DNA from: Nocardia carnea NBRC 14403
GTDB taxonomy: Bacteria > Actinomycetota > Actinomycetes > Mycobacteriales > Mycobacteriaceae
Assembly: GCF_000308515.1 (NCBI RefSeq)
Contig: NZ_BAFV01000046.1
Span: 20,983-84,982 of the forward strand
DNA length: 64,000 bases
Direction of reading: 5' to 3'
A model generated the notes under the pieces. That model was not told where the DNA came from. It ran no database searches and saw only the letters and a program-made list of their open reading frames with translations. Each line of letters starts with the position of its first letter. Positions within the stretch are counted from its first letter, which is position 1. Below, one piece after another: positions 7,495-16,643 of this stretch. The position numbers and the translations under genes were made by a program.

Positions 7495-9828
7495 ATGACG
7501 CGGGCCCGACCCACCGCTACCCACTGGGGGAACTACCTCGTCGACACCGCCGCCGACGGAACACTCTCGGTGACACCGCACGGCGACGACCCGCACCCGT
7601 CCCCCATCGGGCGCTCACTGGCCGCGCTGCACGATCCGGCCCACCGCATCGCCCGACCGGCGATACGCCTCGGCTATTACCGCGACCGGACCGCTGCCGA
7701 TCCCACGCGCCGCGGACAGGAACCGTTCGTCGAGGTCGACTGGGACGAGGCGCTCGATATCGCCGCCGACGCACTGCGCACGGCCCGCGCGACCGGCGGT
7801 AACCGTGCCATCTACGGCGGTTCCTACGGGTGGGCCGGAGCCGGCCGATTCCACCACGCCCAGGGGCAGGTCCACCGCTTCCTGCAACTCTTCGGCGGTT
7901 ACACCGCCTCGGTGGACACCTATTCGTTCGCGGCGGCCGAAGTGCTCATTCCGCACGTCCTCGGTATGAACGCCTACGTCGCCGCCCGGCAGGCGCCCAG
8001 TACCGAAGAGATCACCCGGCACTGCACCCGCATCGTGTTCTTCGGTGGCGCCCCGCAACGCAACACCCAGGTCAACCCCGGCGGTATCGGGGCACATCCG
8101 GGCCCGGACCGGCAGGCTGCGCTGCGCGGAGCCGGTATCGATATCGTCCATATCGGACCCGTTCGCGACGATTGCGACCCGGCCTTCGGTGCCCGCTGGA
8201 TACCGTGCCGCCCGCACAGCGATGCCGCGATAATGTTCGCCCTGTTGCACACCCTCATCACCGAGGACCTGCACGACCGAGCCTTCCTCGACCGCTACTG
8301 CACCGGTTTCGACCGGCTCGCCGAATACGTCACCGGCCGCAGCGACGGCGTACCCAAATCACCGGAGTGGGCCGCGGGCCTCGCCGAGATCCCGGCAGCC
8401 GAGATCCGCGCGCTGGCCCGGCTGATGGCGCGCGAACGCTGCCTGATCGGATTGCCGTACGCGCTGCAGCGCGCCGAGCACGGTGAGCAGAGTTATTGGG
8501 CCGCTTGGGCGCTCGCGGCCGCGCTGGGTCATATCGGGTTGCCGGGCGGCGGGGTGCTCATGGGTACCGGGGTCGGGATGACCAACAATCTGCAGCGCCG
8601 CTATCTGCCCTTCGAGATCGGTGTGCTGCCGCAGCCGGGAAACCCGGTGGCCGATATCGTTCCGGTCGCCCGGCTCACCGAGATGCTGGAACGACCCGGC
8701 GGCACGGTCGACTACAACGGGCGTGTCCTCACCTATCCGCCCATCGACCTGATCTATTGGGCCGGCGGTAATCCGTTCCACCACCATCAAGATCTCAACC
8801 GGCTGCGGCGGGCCTGGTCGCGGCCCCGCACGGTGATCGTCAACGAGATCAGCTGGACCGCGACCGCCCGGCTGGCCGATATCGTCCTGCCCACCACCGC
8901 GTCCGCGGAGCGGGAGGATTTCACCGGTGGACGCACCGATCACTGGATGACGCCCATGCCTCAGGCCCTCGCACCGTACGAGCAGGCACGCGACGATTAC
9001 GCGATCTTCACCGGTCTCGCCGAACGACTCGGTTTCGCAGAACGTTTCACCGAAGGGCGGACCGCACGGCAGTGGGTGGAGCAGCTGTGGCGCACCACCG
9101 TCGACAATGCCGCAGCCGCCGGTATCCGATTACCCGGATACGCGGATTTCCACGCCGGTGGGCCCCTCGATCTGCGGCCGCAGCTACCGGAGTCCCGCCA
9201 CGTTCTCGAACTGTTCCGCGACGATCCGCAACGGCACCCGCTGCGGACTCCGTCGGGTCGGATCGAACTCTTCTCCCGGACCATCGCCGAATTCGGTTAT
9301 CCGGACTGTCTCGGCCATCCCGCATGGTTCCCGCCGCAGGAATGGCTCGGCAGCCCGGCGGCACAACGCTTTCCGCTGCATCTGCTCTCCCATCAGCCCG
9401 CGACCCGCCTGCACAGCCAGCTCGATCACGGCGTGACCAGCCGGGAAACCAAGGTCCGCGGTCGCGAGCCGCTGCGGATGAATCCCGCCGACGCCGCCGC
9501 GCGCGGCGTGAGCGACGGCGATATCGTGCGAGTCCACAACGATCGCGGCGCCCTGCTCGCGGGGGTCCGGATCAGCGATGCGGTACGGCCCGGCGTGGTG
9601 CATATGGCGACCGGCGCCTGGTACGACCCGCTGGACCCGGCCGACCCCGAATCACTCGATGTGCACGGGAATCCGAATACGGTGACCAACGATATCGGCA
9701 CCAGTTCGCTGACCCAGGGGCCCGCCGCCAACAGTTGCCTGGTGGAGGCCGAACGCTACGACGGCGAACTCCCGCCGTTATCGGTCGGCACACCGCCACC
9801 GAGGGTGGACGCCGGCTCGATCCGGTGA
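7495..9828 (+). CDS. bisC: Molybdopterin oxidoreductase, probable biotin sulfoxide reductase
   Basis: Bis-MGD molybdoenzyme of the DMSO/TMAO/biotin-sulfoxide reductase family, 777 residues from the ATG at 7495, which has GGAAAGG six bases upstream (another ATG at 7489 abuts that motif). It lacks an N-terminal Fe-S cysteine motif, as BisC and TorA do. The molybdenum-ligand serine is expected in GGSYGWAGAGRFHHAQGQVH; IYWAGGNPFHHHQDLNRL and the C-terminal molydopterin-binding domain follow. No Tat signal is visible, fitting cytoplasmic BisC better than periplasmic TorA. Its place back to back with bioY supports recycling of oxidised biotin; other S- or N-oxides remain possible. Confidence 0.82.
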   Translation: MTRARPTATHWGNYLVDTAADGTLSVTPHGDDPHPSPIGRSLAALHDPAHRIARPAIRLGYYRDRTAADPTRRGQEPFVEVDWDEALDIAADALRTARATGGNRAIYGGSYGWAGAGRFHHAQGQVHRFLQLFGGYTASVDTYSFAAAEVLIPHVLGMNAYVAARQAPSTEEITRHCTRIVFFGGAPQRNTQVNPGGIGAHPGPDRQAALRGAGIDIVHIGPVRDDCDPAFGARWIPCRPHSDAAIMFALLHTLITEDLHDRAFLDRYCTGFDRLAEYVTGRSDGVPKSPEWAAGLAEIPAAEIRALARLMARERCLIGLPYALQRAEHGEQSYWAAWALAAALGHIGLPGGGVLMGTGVGMTNNLQRRYLPFEIGVLPQPGNPVADIVPVARLTEMLERPGGTVDYNGRVLTYPPIDLIYWAGGNPFHHHQDLNRLRRAWSRPRTVIVNEISWTATARLADIVLPTTASAEREDFTGGRTDHWMTPMPQALAPYEQARDDYAIFTGLAERLGFAERFTEGRTARQWVEQLWRTTVDNAAAAGIRLPGYADFHAGGPLDLRPQLPESRHVLELFRDDPQRHPLRTPSGRIELFSRTIAEFGYPDCLGHPAWFPPQEWLGSPAAQRFPLHLLSHQPATRLHSQLDHGVTSRETKVRGREPLRMNPADAAARGVSDGDIVRVHNDRGALLAGVRISDAVRPGVVHMATGAWYDPLDPADPESLDVHGNPNTVTNDIGTSSLTQGPAANSCLVEAERYDGELPPLSVGTPPPRVDAGSIR

Positions 9829-9861
9829 GCGCCCGGCCTCGCATCCCGGCCCGCACGTTGC

Positions 9862-11217
9862 CTATCCGCGAACGAACTCCGCAGTCAGATCACGCCCGCG
9901 GGTTTCGGCCATACGCCAGATCGCCGTGGCCGTGACGAGCGCGGTGACGCCGATGATCGCACTGAGCGGCAGGCTGGAGCCACCCGTCGAGGCGACGAAA
10001 CTGCTCGCGATCAGCGGACCGAATCCGGCCCCGATCAGGCTGGCCATCTGATAGCCCAGCGAGACACCGGTGTACCGCATCTCGGTACCGAACATTTCCG
10101 CCAGCAGTGGCGCCAGCGGTGCGTACATGAGGTTCTGCACCACCTGTGCGATCAGCAGGCCGACGGTCAGCCAGAGGACCGAGCCGGTGTTCACCATGGC
10201 GTACAGCGGGAGCGCGAAAATCACGGCGCCGACAGCGCCGGTCATGGTGACGGACCGGCGACCCAGCCGGTCCGACAACGCGGAGAACAGCGGAATACAG
10301 ACCAGCGATACCACCGACATCGCGACCAGCGTGCGCATCACCTCGGATTCGTCGTATCCGGTATCGGTGGCGTAGGCGATGATGTGCGAGGTGGTGAGCG
10401 CGGTCAGCGCGAACGGCCCGATTCCGGCGGCGCACGCCAGGACGAGTGGGCGCGGATTGCGCAGCAGTCGGACCAGTGGTGTCGCGGCTTTCGGAACGGA
10501 TTCGGATTCGGCCTGTTCCAGGGCCTCCCGGAAGACCGGGCTCTCCACCACACCCAAACGCACATACAGGCCGACGGCCACCAGCAAACCGCTGAGCAGG
10601 AAGGGCAGTCGCCAGCCCCAGGAGTACAGGCTCTCGTCCGGGAGCATGGTCACCACCATGACCACCACGGTGGAGAGCAGGAAGCCGATCGGTGAGCCGA
10701 GTTGCATGATCCCGGCCCATCTACCGCGGCGATCCTTGTCGGCGTGCTCGATCACCATGAGTGCCGCCCCGCCCCATTCGCCGCCGATCGCGATGCCCTG
10801 GATGAGGCGCAGCGCGACCAGCAGGATCGGAGCCAGCACACCGATCGACCCGTAATCGGGGAGCAGGCCGATGACGAAGCTGGCGCCGCCCATCATCACC
10901 ATCGTCACGATCAGCATCGATTTCCGCCCGAGTCGATCACCGAAATGACCGAACAGGACGCCGCCGATGGGCCGGGCCGCGTAACCCGCGGCGAGCGTGC
11001 CGAAGGCGGCGATGGTGGAGGCCGCCGAGTTCGACGACGGGAAGAACAGCTTGCCGAAGACCAGGGCGGCCATGGTGCTGTACAGGAGGAAGTCGTAGTA
11101 CTCGAGGACGGTGCCCAGCAGGCTCGACAGCGCGACTTTACGCAACTGTGTGTTGTCGGCCGGTGCCTCTGCCCCCGACGGGGATTCGGCTCTCGGCGGT
11201 TGTTTTTCTGTGTACAC
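9862..11217 (-). CDS. MFS transporter, metabolite:H+ symporter (MHS) family
   Basis: Twelve-span permease of 451 residues. The motifs FGHFGDRLGRKSMLI, RLIQGIAIGGEWGGAALMV and LSDRLGRRSV are typical of the MHS family that takes up organic acids such as shikimate, alpha-ketoglutarate or citrate. The GTG at 11215-11217 was chosen because TGGAG lies six bases upstream; the frame could also begin at a TTG at 11241. It follows two dehydrogenase genes in the same direction, so it may import their substrate, but a hairpin separates it from them. Substrate unknown. Confidence 0.85.
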   Translation of the reverse strand: MYTEKQPPRAESPSGAEAPADNTQLRKVALSSLLGTVLEYYDFLLYSTMAALVFGKLFFPSSNSAASTIAAFGTLAAGYAARPIGGVLFGHFGDRLGRKSMLIVTMVMMGGASFVIGLLPDYGSIGVLAPILLVALRLIQGIAIGGEWGGAALMVIEHADKDRRGRWAGIMQLGSPIGFLLSTVVVMVVTMLPDESLYSWGWRLPFLLSGLLVAVGLYVRLGVVESPVFREALEQAESESVPKAATPLVRLLRNPRPLVLACAAGIGPFALTALTTSHIIAYATDTGYDESEVMRTLVAMSVVSLVCIPLFSALSDRLGRRSVTMTGAVGAVIFALPLYAMVNTGSVLWLTVGLLIAQVVQNLMYAPLAPLLAEMFGTEMRYTGVSLGYQMASLIGAGFGPLIASSFVASTGGSSLPLSAIIGVTALVTATAIWRMAETRGRDLTAEFVRG

Positions 11218-11254
11218 GGTGGCTCCAGCGTCGGTGATCAAGCCTCGGCGCGGA

Positions 11255-11287
11255 CCGGGCTACGGCGAATATCCCGCCGTAGCCCGG
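11255..11287 (-). terminator. Hairpin between the epimerase-like and MFS genes
   Basis: CCGGGCTACGGCG (11255-11267) pairs perfectly with CGCCGTAGCCCGG (11275-11287) around a 7-base loop. It starts about 20 bp after the stop of the upstream dehydrogenase gene and lacks a T-run. It is probably a terminator or attenuator reducing MFS expression. Confidence 0.55.
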
Positions 11288-11306
11288 CGCGCGGAAATCG
11301 GATGGT

Positions 11307-12221
11307 TCAGTGCGCGGCCGTGACGACCACGTCGATGAGCGCTGCGACGGCGCGAGCGCAGTCGTTGCGGGTGTAACCCAGCCGCTGCACCTCGCCGGCA
11401 TCGGGTTCGTATGCCAGTGTGTTGCCGCGCCCCTGGATGATGGCGGCGTCCGGCAGCAGCGGATGCTGTTCGTCGCGTTCGGTGATTTCCCGCGCGCCGC
11501 CGGCGGCGTCGACCATCATCTGGAAGAACTGCCGGTACGAGAGGTTCTGATCGCCGATGAGATAGGCCGCACCGGACTCCCCCTCGACCAGGGCACCACG
11601 GATCGCCTGGGCAAGCGAGGCGGCGGACATGTAGTTGGTGCCGCCGGCCGGGGCGAAATCAGGGATATCCGGCTCGTTTCCGGCCGCCCACGAGACCATC
11701 CGCCGATAACGGCGAGCCGACGCACCGGAAACCGCTCCGATGATCGAGGGCGGATTGAGCGTGCAGATGCTGAACGATTCGTCCGCGAGCGCACGTGCCC
11801 CCTCGTCGGCCGCCTTCCGGGCCGCGATATACGGGTTGTTGTCCGCGAGGTCCGGACGCAGCTGGTGGTAATAGCTGCCGACCTGTACGAAACGGCCCAC
11901 ACCGGCTTGTTTGGCGAGTTCGGCGAACCGCGGCACGCCTACGATCTGGGTATCCGCCCAGAACTGCCCCGGGTCGTCGTCGGCTTTCTTGTGCCGCACA
12001 TCCTGCCCGGCGGAGAAAACGATGCCGTCGAACTGCGACAGTTGTTCCCGGGTGAAGGTGGGAACGGTGTAATCGCCTTGCAGCAACGGAAAACCGGCGA
12101 CCGGCGAGTTCTCGGGGATCTCGCCCCGTGCCGCGATGGTGACGTCGTCGCCGTGTTCGCGCAGGTGCAGCGCGGCGTGCGCGCCGATCATGCCGGTGCC
12201 GCCGATGATCAGAATTTTCAT
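11307..12221 (-). CDS. NAD-dependent epimerase/dehydratase-type protein (extended SDR)
   Basis: Extended short-chain dehydrogenase of 304 residues. The N-terminal dinucleotide-binding motif MKILIIGGTGMIGAHAALHL is intact. A segment QVGSYYHQLRPDL replaces the usual serine plus YxxxK arrangement, and NPYIAARKAADEGARAL carries a YIAARK motif that may serve as the catalytic Tyr/Lys pair. It lies 27 bp downstream of another SDR gene and is probably co-transcribed with it and possibly with the MHS transporter. Specific substrate unknown. Confidence 0.75.
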   Translation of the reverse strand: MKILIIGGTGMIGAHAALHLREHGDDVTIAARGEIPENSPVAGFPLLQGDYTVPTFTREQLSQFDGIVFSAGQDVRHKKADDDPGQFWADTQIVGVPRFAELAKQAGVGRFVQVGSYYHQLRPDLADNNPYIAARKAADEGARALADESFSICTLNPPSIIGAVSGASARRYRRMVSWAAGNEPDIPDFAPAGGTNYMSAASLAQAIRGALVEGESGAAYLIGDQNLSYRQFFQMMVDAAGGAREITERDEQHPLLPDAAIIQGRGNTLAYEPDAGEVQRLGYTRNDCARAVAALIDVVVTAAH

Positions 12222-12248
12222 AGCAGAGACAACTTTCGGTGCGTGGGG

Positions 12249-13064
12249 TCAGGGGTTGCGGGGACGGTTGGTCCAACCGCCGGAGTGGCGTGGCACCCAG
12301 CCACCGGCGGCGTGGGTTCCGCCGTCGACATGGATGGTGCCGCCGGTGACGAAGCGGGACAGGTCGGAGGCGAGGAACAGCGCCACACCGGCCACATCGT
12401 CCGGCTGTCCGGGACCGCCGAGCGGTGACCAGGTCGGCCACAGATGCCGATCCTCCTCGGGAACGAGCTCGGCGTAGGGCACCTGGACCGATTCGATGAG
12501 GTCCGGGGCGATGGCGTTCACGCGGATACCGGCGGGACCGATCTCCGCAGCCAGTGACCGGGTGAACCCGGTCAGTGCGGCTTTGTACCCCGAATACACG
12601 GCGTGGCCGGGGATCGCGCGGTGGGCTTCGACCGTGGTGAGGTTGATGATGGAACCGGTGCCGCGCTCGGTCATCCCGGGTAGCAGCGCATGGGTCAGGC
12701 GCAGGACGTGCCCGAAATTGATGTCGTGCAGTTCGCCCCACAGCGAGGGCGCGTTGGTGGCGAAGGTATGCGGCGGCTGCACATAGTGGCCGACGTTGTT
12801 GACGAGTACGTGGGGCCGGTGCTCGACGATTGCGGACGGGCACGGCGATACCCGCACATCCCATTCCACCTGCGTTATCGAGCCGCCCGCGGCGGGATCG
12901 AATTCGACCGAACCGACCGGCTCGATATCGGCGACCAGGACATCGGCACCGTGCGCGGCGAATGCCCGCGCGACGGCGGCGCCGATACCGGCGGCAGCAC
13001 CGGTGACCACGGCCCGCCGGCCCGCGAGCAGCGCGCCGGGAGGGAATGAGCAGAGATCGGTCAT
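12249..13064 (-). CDS. Short-chain dehydrogenase/reductase
   Basis: Classical SDR of 271 residues: cofactor motif TGAAAGIGAAV, structural LVNNVGH, and active-site YSGYK with a preceding threonine-rich segment INLTTVEAH where the catalytic serine is normally found. The unusual TT in place of SS deserves note. The ATG at 13062-13064 gives MTDLCSF; a GTG at 13088 would add eight residues. It is divergent from the IclR regulator at 13226, which may control it. Substrate unknown, probably a small alcohol or hydroxy acid. Confidence 0.8.
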   Translation of the reverse strand: MTDLCSFPPGALLAGRRAVVTGAAAGIGAAVARAFAAHGADVLVADIEPVGSVEFDPAAGGSITQVEWDVRVSPCPSAIVEHRPHVLVNNVGHYVQPPHTFATNAPSLWGELHDINFGHVLRLTHALLPGMTERGTGSIINLTTVEAHRAIPGHAVYSGYKAALTGFTRSLAAEIGPAGIRVNAIAPDLIESVQVPYAELVPEEDRHLWPTWSPLGGPGQPDDVAGVALFLASDLSRFVTGGTIHVDGGTHAAGGWVPRHSGGWTNRPRNP

Positions 13065-13225
13065 CCACGGATTACAACCCGCCGGCACAGCGTCCGACAG
13101 CGGAGTTTCCGGACAGTGGAAGTATTCGTCCCCACCGCCCCCGCCGCGTTCTATGGTGCGTGGGCGATGCGGCCCCCTGACATGGAGTTATCCCGTCGCA
13201 TCGGCCGAATGAGGAAGGAGACCGG

Positions 13226-13978
13226 ATGCGGTCGCAGAATCCCCGCGAGACCCCGACCGGAGTCATGCAGCGCGCGGCCTCGATCCTCGACGTACTCGAC
13301 GGTGCCGAACCCATGAACCTGTCGCAGATCGTCGCGGCCACCGGATTACCGCTGTCGTCGGCGCATCGCGCGCTGGAACAGCTCGTCACGTTGCGCTGGG
13401 TGCACCGGAACGGCAAGAAATACCAGCTGGGTATGCGCATCATCGAGCTCGGTTCGGCCGCTTCCCAGCAGAACGCGCTGCGTCAGGCCGCGCTCCCCAG
13501 CCTGCACTGGTTGCACCGGGTGACCGGCTGCATCGTGCACCTCGGGGTACTCGACGGCGACGAGGTGGTCTATCTGGAGAAGGTCGGCGGAGAACTGGTC
13601 ACCGGTATCCGGTCGCGTGTCGGCAGCCGGATGCGCGCGGAGACCTCGGCGATCGGCAAGGCCCTGCTCGCCCTCGACCGGCCCGCCCATGCCGGCTCAC
13701 CGGATATCGACCGGGCCCGGGAACTGCGCATGGTCTACGAGCACGAGCGGTGCATGAAGGGTTTCAGCTGTGTCGCGGCGCCGATCGGGACGATGGGTCA
13801 CGGCGAGCCCGCCGCGGTCTCGGTTTTCGGTTCGGTCGCGAAGATCCGCGCGGACCAGCGGATACACCTGTCGGTGCAGACCGCGGCGGCCGAAATCGGA
13901 AGGCGGCTGGACCTGCCCCGCTCCGGTACCGCCCAGCGGCGCCCTGTCCGGTACCGGCAGAGCCGATTGGGTGCTTAG
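13226..13978 (+). CDS. IclR-family transcriptional regulator
   Basis: DNA-binding regulator of 250 residues. An N-terminal winged helix-turn-helix (MNLSQIVAATGLPLSSAHRA, about residues 30-50) is followed by the IclR effector domain (RSRVGSRMRAETSAIGKALL and GFSCVAAPIG). AAGGAG lies six bases before the ATG. It is transcribed away from the SDR, epimerase and MHS genes, the classical arrangement for a local catabolic regulator. A short CGGAGTTTCCG palindrome at 13101-13111 in the shared promoter region may be an operator. Confidence 0.88.
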   Translation: MRSQNPRETPTGVMQRAASILDVLDGAEPMNLSQIVAATGLPLSSAHRALEQLVTLRWVHRNGKKYQLGMRIIELGSAASQQNALRQAALPSLHWLHRVTGCIVHLGVLDGDEVVYLEKVGGELVTGIRSRVGSRMRAETSAIGKALLALDRPAHAGSPDIDRARELRMVYEHERCMKGFSCVAAPIGTMGHGEPAAVSVFGSVAKIRADQRIHLSVQTAAAEIGRRLDLPRSGTAQRRPVRYRQSRLGA

Positions 13979-13981
13979 GAG

Positions 13982-14611
13982 GTGCCCGGGCCGGGCTATC
14001 GGCTCCGGCGGCCCCCGCTTTCGAATCAGTCGTTCGGGATGAGCGCGCACCCGGATTGGCCGCACCGCGATCTGTCGTCGTTGCGCTTCGTCACTGTCGC
14101 GGCGGCACCCGTTCCACCCCGGACGCTGCGCGCGTTCACCGCGCGCGGGATTCCGATGTGCCAGGGATACGTGCTCACCGAAACAGGCCCCGGCGCGCTG
14201 CCATGAGGTCGAGCAGAGACTCGGTTCCGCGACGAGCACTGGTTTCGCTCCGGCGATATCGGGATGGCCGAGGACGAGGGTTTCGTCGGATCGTCGACCG
14301 GCTGAAGGACATGATCATCTCCGGCGGCGAGAACATCTACCCGGCCGAAGTGGAGGCCGCGCTGCTGGAGATGCCTGGGGGCGCGAATGCGCGGTATTCG
14401 GTGCACCGGACGATAAATGGGGCGAGATCGGTGTCGCAGCGATCGTGCCGGACGACGGATTCGAGGGTATCGACACAGATATTGCTGCGTTCCTCGGTGA
14501 GCGGCCGGCCCGCTACAAAGTTCCCAAACGGTATACTCCCTGCCGGAAATACCCCGCAATGCCACGGGAAAAATTCTCAAACACGAGCTGCGGCGCCAGT
14601 TCGCCGACTGA
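13982..14611 (+). pseudogene. Decayed acyl-CoA ligase (C-terminal half only)
   Basis: Recognisable pieces of an AMP-forming ligase occur in changing frames: HPDWPHRDLSSLRFVTVAAA and QGYVLTETGPGALP, then EHWFRSGDIGMAEDEGF, then RLKDMIISGGENIYPAEVEA, then ERPARYKVPKR, and finally PRNATGKILKHELRRQFAD ending at the stop 14609-14611. The N-terminal half including the phosphate-binding loop is missing, and at least three frameshifts and small deletions are present. No function remains. It begins right after the IclR gene, which suggests the ancestral gene was part of this locus. Confidence 0.85.
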
Positions 14612-14769
14612 GCCCAGGCCCCCGCAGAAATGCATGAGCCTCGACGTGACCGCCGGGCGGCCCTCACTGGCCGATGGATCGCCGCGGCAGCGACCGGCAT
14701 CACTGCTGACACGAGCCCGGCCTCGACCGCCTGGGCAGCCGAGGCCGGGATGGCAGCCGGTGCGCCTGG

Positions 14770-15678
14770 TCAGATGGGCAGCGAGCTGAGGATCGGGACG
14801 AAACCCCAGTCCATGATGCGCCGGGCGTCGGCCGTCGCGGCGTCCAGGTCGTGGGGTGAACTGTTCAGGACCACCCCGATCAGCCGCTGGCCGCCGCGGG
14901 TCGCCTCGAACAGCAAACAGGTCCCGGCGGCGTTCGTGGATCCGGTCTTGATACCGGCGGTGCCCGGATACTCCTCGAGCAACCCGTTGGTGTTCTCCCA
15001 GACGTGATGCCGGTTCGCGGGCCCGGCCGGCTGATGCTGCACCGGTGTTCCGACGATCTGCCGGAACACCGGATTCGCCATCGCGTGCCGGCCCAGCCGC
15101 ACCAGCTCCGCGGGCGTCGAGTACGTGGCGAAATCGTCGGGGACGGGCAGACCGCTGGGGTCGCTGAAATGCGTATTCGGCATACCCAGCCGGTGCGCGG
15201 TGGCATTCATCTCGGCGATGAAACCGTCCCGGCCGGGTCCGAACGATTCGGCGAGAGCGTAGGAGGCGTCGCAACCGGACGGCAGCATCATCGCGTACAG
15301 CAGCTGCCGCGCGGTGAGCACTTCACCCGGCACCAGGCCCGCGGTACTGCCCCCGTGGGCGGCGGCGGAGTCGACGGCCGCCTGCGACACCGTGACCGGC
15401 CGTTCGAGATCACCCGATTCGAGCACGACCACGGCCGTCATCACCTTGGTGAGGCTGGCGATCGGCAGCCGGGTGTCCGGCTGCCGCGACCACACGATCA
15501 ATCCGGTATGGGCCTCCGCCAGCGCCGCCGCGGGCGCCTGTACGCCCTCCGGCTGGGGAGTCAGCGGAAACGGCAGCTGAGCCGAGCCCCCCGGAACCGG
15601 GGCGGCCGCGACGGTAGGCGCGAAGACGACGAGCACTCCGGCGAAGACCGCCGGCAGCACACGGGTATAGGTTCGCAT
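14770..15678 (-). CDS. D-alanyl-D-alanine carboxypeptidase (low-molecular-weight PBP)
   Basis: Secreted serine peptidase that trims the terminal D-Ala of peptidoglycan side chains, 302 residues. An N-terminal signal segment ends around PTVAAAP. The active-site motifs are SLTK (Ser75, Lys78), SGC at 134-136 in place of the usual SGN, and KTG at 244-246. No C-terminal membrane anchor is obvious. The ATG at 15676-15678 was chosen over a GTG two codons earlier. It stands apart from its neighbours, probably as a single gene. Confidence 0.9.
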   Translation of the reverse strand: MRTYTRVLPAVFAGVLVVFAPTVAAAPVPGGSAQLPFPLTPQPEGVQAPAAALAEAHTGLIVWSRQPDTRLPIASLTKVMTAVVVLESGDLERPVTVSQAAVDSAAAHGGSTAGLVPGEVLTARQLLYAMMLPSGCDASYALAESFGPGRDGFIAEMNATAHRLGMPNTHFSDPSGLPVPDDFATYSTPAELVRLGRHAMANPVFRQIVGTPVQHQPAGPANRHHVWENTNGLLEEYPGTAGIKTGSTNAAGTCLLFEATRGGQRLIGVVLNSSPHDLDAATADARRIMDWGFVPILSSLPI

Positions 15679-15955
15679 CGCCACATTCTGTCGTCTGACC
15701 TGGCCAAACGGTGGGATATCGGCCCCCAGGCGTCGCCGCTACCCCGCACGCGGAACCCAATCCGGCTACTCCGCCAGGACACGACGGCGTGTCGCGGCAC
15801 AGACCACGACCGGACGCCGGTGTTCGCGCGAGTGGCGAGGGTGCGCACAGCCGAGAGTGAACCCGCAACATGCGAAATCCTGGGGGACGACAGAGAAACC
15901 GGCGCGAACGCTGGTGCGCGAAGCCGTGATCAGTCGGCGTCGAGGCCGGGACCAC

Positions 15956-16534
15956 TCAGCGACGCATACAGTGCAGCCATTGTTCGGCCAGTACCCGGAC
16001 GAGTGCCCCGAGATCGTCGTCGTGCCCCTGGACTACCGCGAACTGGAGGTTGCGGTCGGTGGACATCAGCATCGACATCACGTGGGCGCGCGCGAGTTCC
16101 CGGGCTTCCTCGTCCGGTTGCCGGGCCAGTAGGTTGCGCATCCGGGCGGAGACTCGACCCAGCATGGCGAACCATTCGTCGGATACCGACTGCTCGTGGG
16201 CCAGCGCCTGCTCCATCACCGCGAATTCGGCGCGGTGTCCTCGCCAATAGTCGATATGGCCGGAGAGCCAGCCGGTCACGTCCGCGAGGGTGGGGTCCGC
16301 GATATTGTCGAGCGCCTGGTACGCCGCCAGGATCGCCCCTTCGCGGGCACGCATATGTTCGCGCACGACTTCGGCCTTGGACCGGAAATGCAGGTAGAAC
16401 GTGGCACGGGATACGCCGACCGCTTTCGCGATCATATCCCCGGTGGTGGCGGTGTATCCATGTTCGGTGAACAGTTCGCGGGCACGGTCTATCAGTGCCG
16501 TGCGCGTCGCCTGTTTCTGTTCGAGGCGGGTCAT
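15956..16534 (-). CDS. TetR-family transcriptional regulator
   Basis: Regulator of 192 residues with a TetR DNA-binding domain: ALIDRARELFTEHGYTATTG, followed by the recognition helix region AKAVGVSRATFYLHFRSKAEV. The C-terminal ligand domain is all helical. A GTG at 16552 is an alternative start. It lies just downstream of the P450 operon on the same strand, separated by a 14-bp perfect inverted repeat, and is a candidate regulator of that operon. Confidence 0.85.
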   Translation of the reverse strand: MTRLEQKQATRTALIDRARELFTEHGYTATTGDMIAKAVGVSRATFYLHFRSKAEVVREHMRAREGAILAAYQALDNIADPTLADVTGWLSGHIDYWRGHRAEFAVMEQALAHEQSVSDEWFAMLGRVSARMRNLLARQPDEEARELARAHVMSMLMSTDRNLQFAVVQGHDDDLGALVRVLAEQWLHCMRR

Positions 16535-16583
16535 CCGTCTCGCCACCGCCACAACTGTGCCTCTCGTCGATCACATCGAAGAA

Positions 16584-16617
16584 ACGACTCTATCGGGTGG
16601 TTGCCCGATAGAGTCGT
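16584..16617 (-). terminator. 14-bp perfect inverted repeat after the P450 gene
   Basis: ACGACTCTATCGGG (16584-16597) and CCCGATAGAGTCGT (16604-16617) flank a 6-base loop, and TTTCTT follows on the minus strand. It is 27 bp past the P450 stop, so an intrinsic terminator is the simplest reading. Its symmetry and position upstream of the TetR start also allow an autoregulatory operator. Confidence 0.65.
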
Positions 16618-16643
16618 CGCACCGAGAGGCGAGCGCCGGACGA

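Noticed and set aside
11659..13068. Long minus-strand frame over two dehydrogenase genes
   Set aside because: It is a shifted frame of the two SDR-type genes, which have clear motifs in their own frames.
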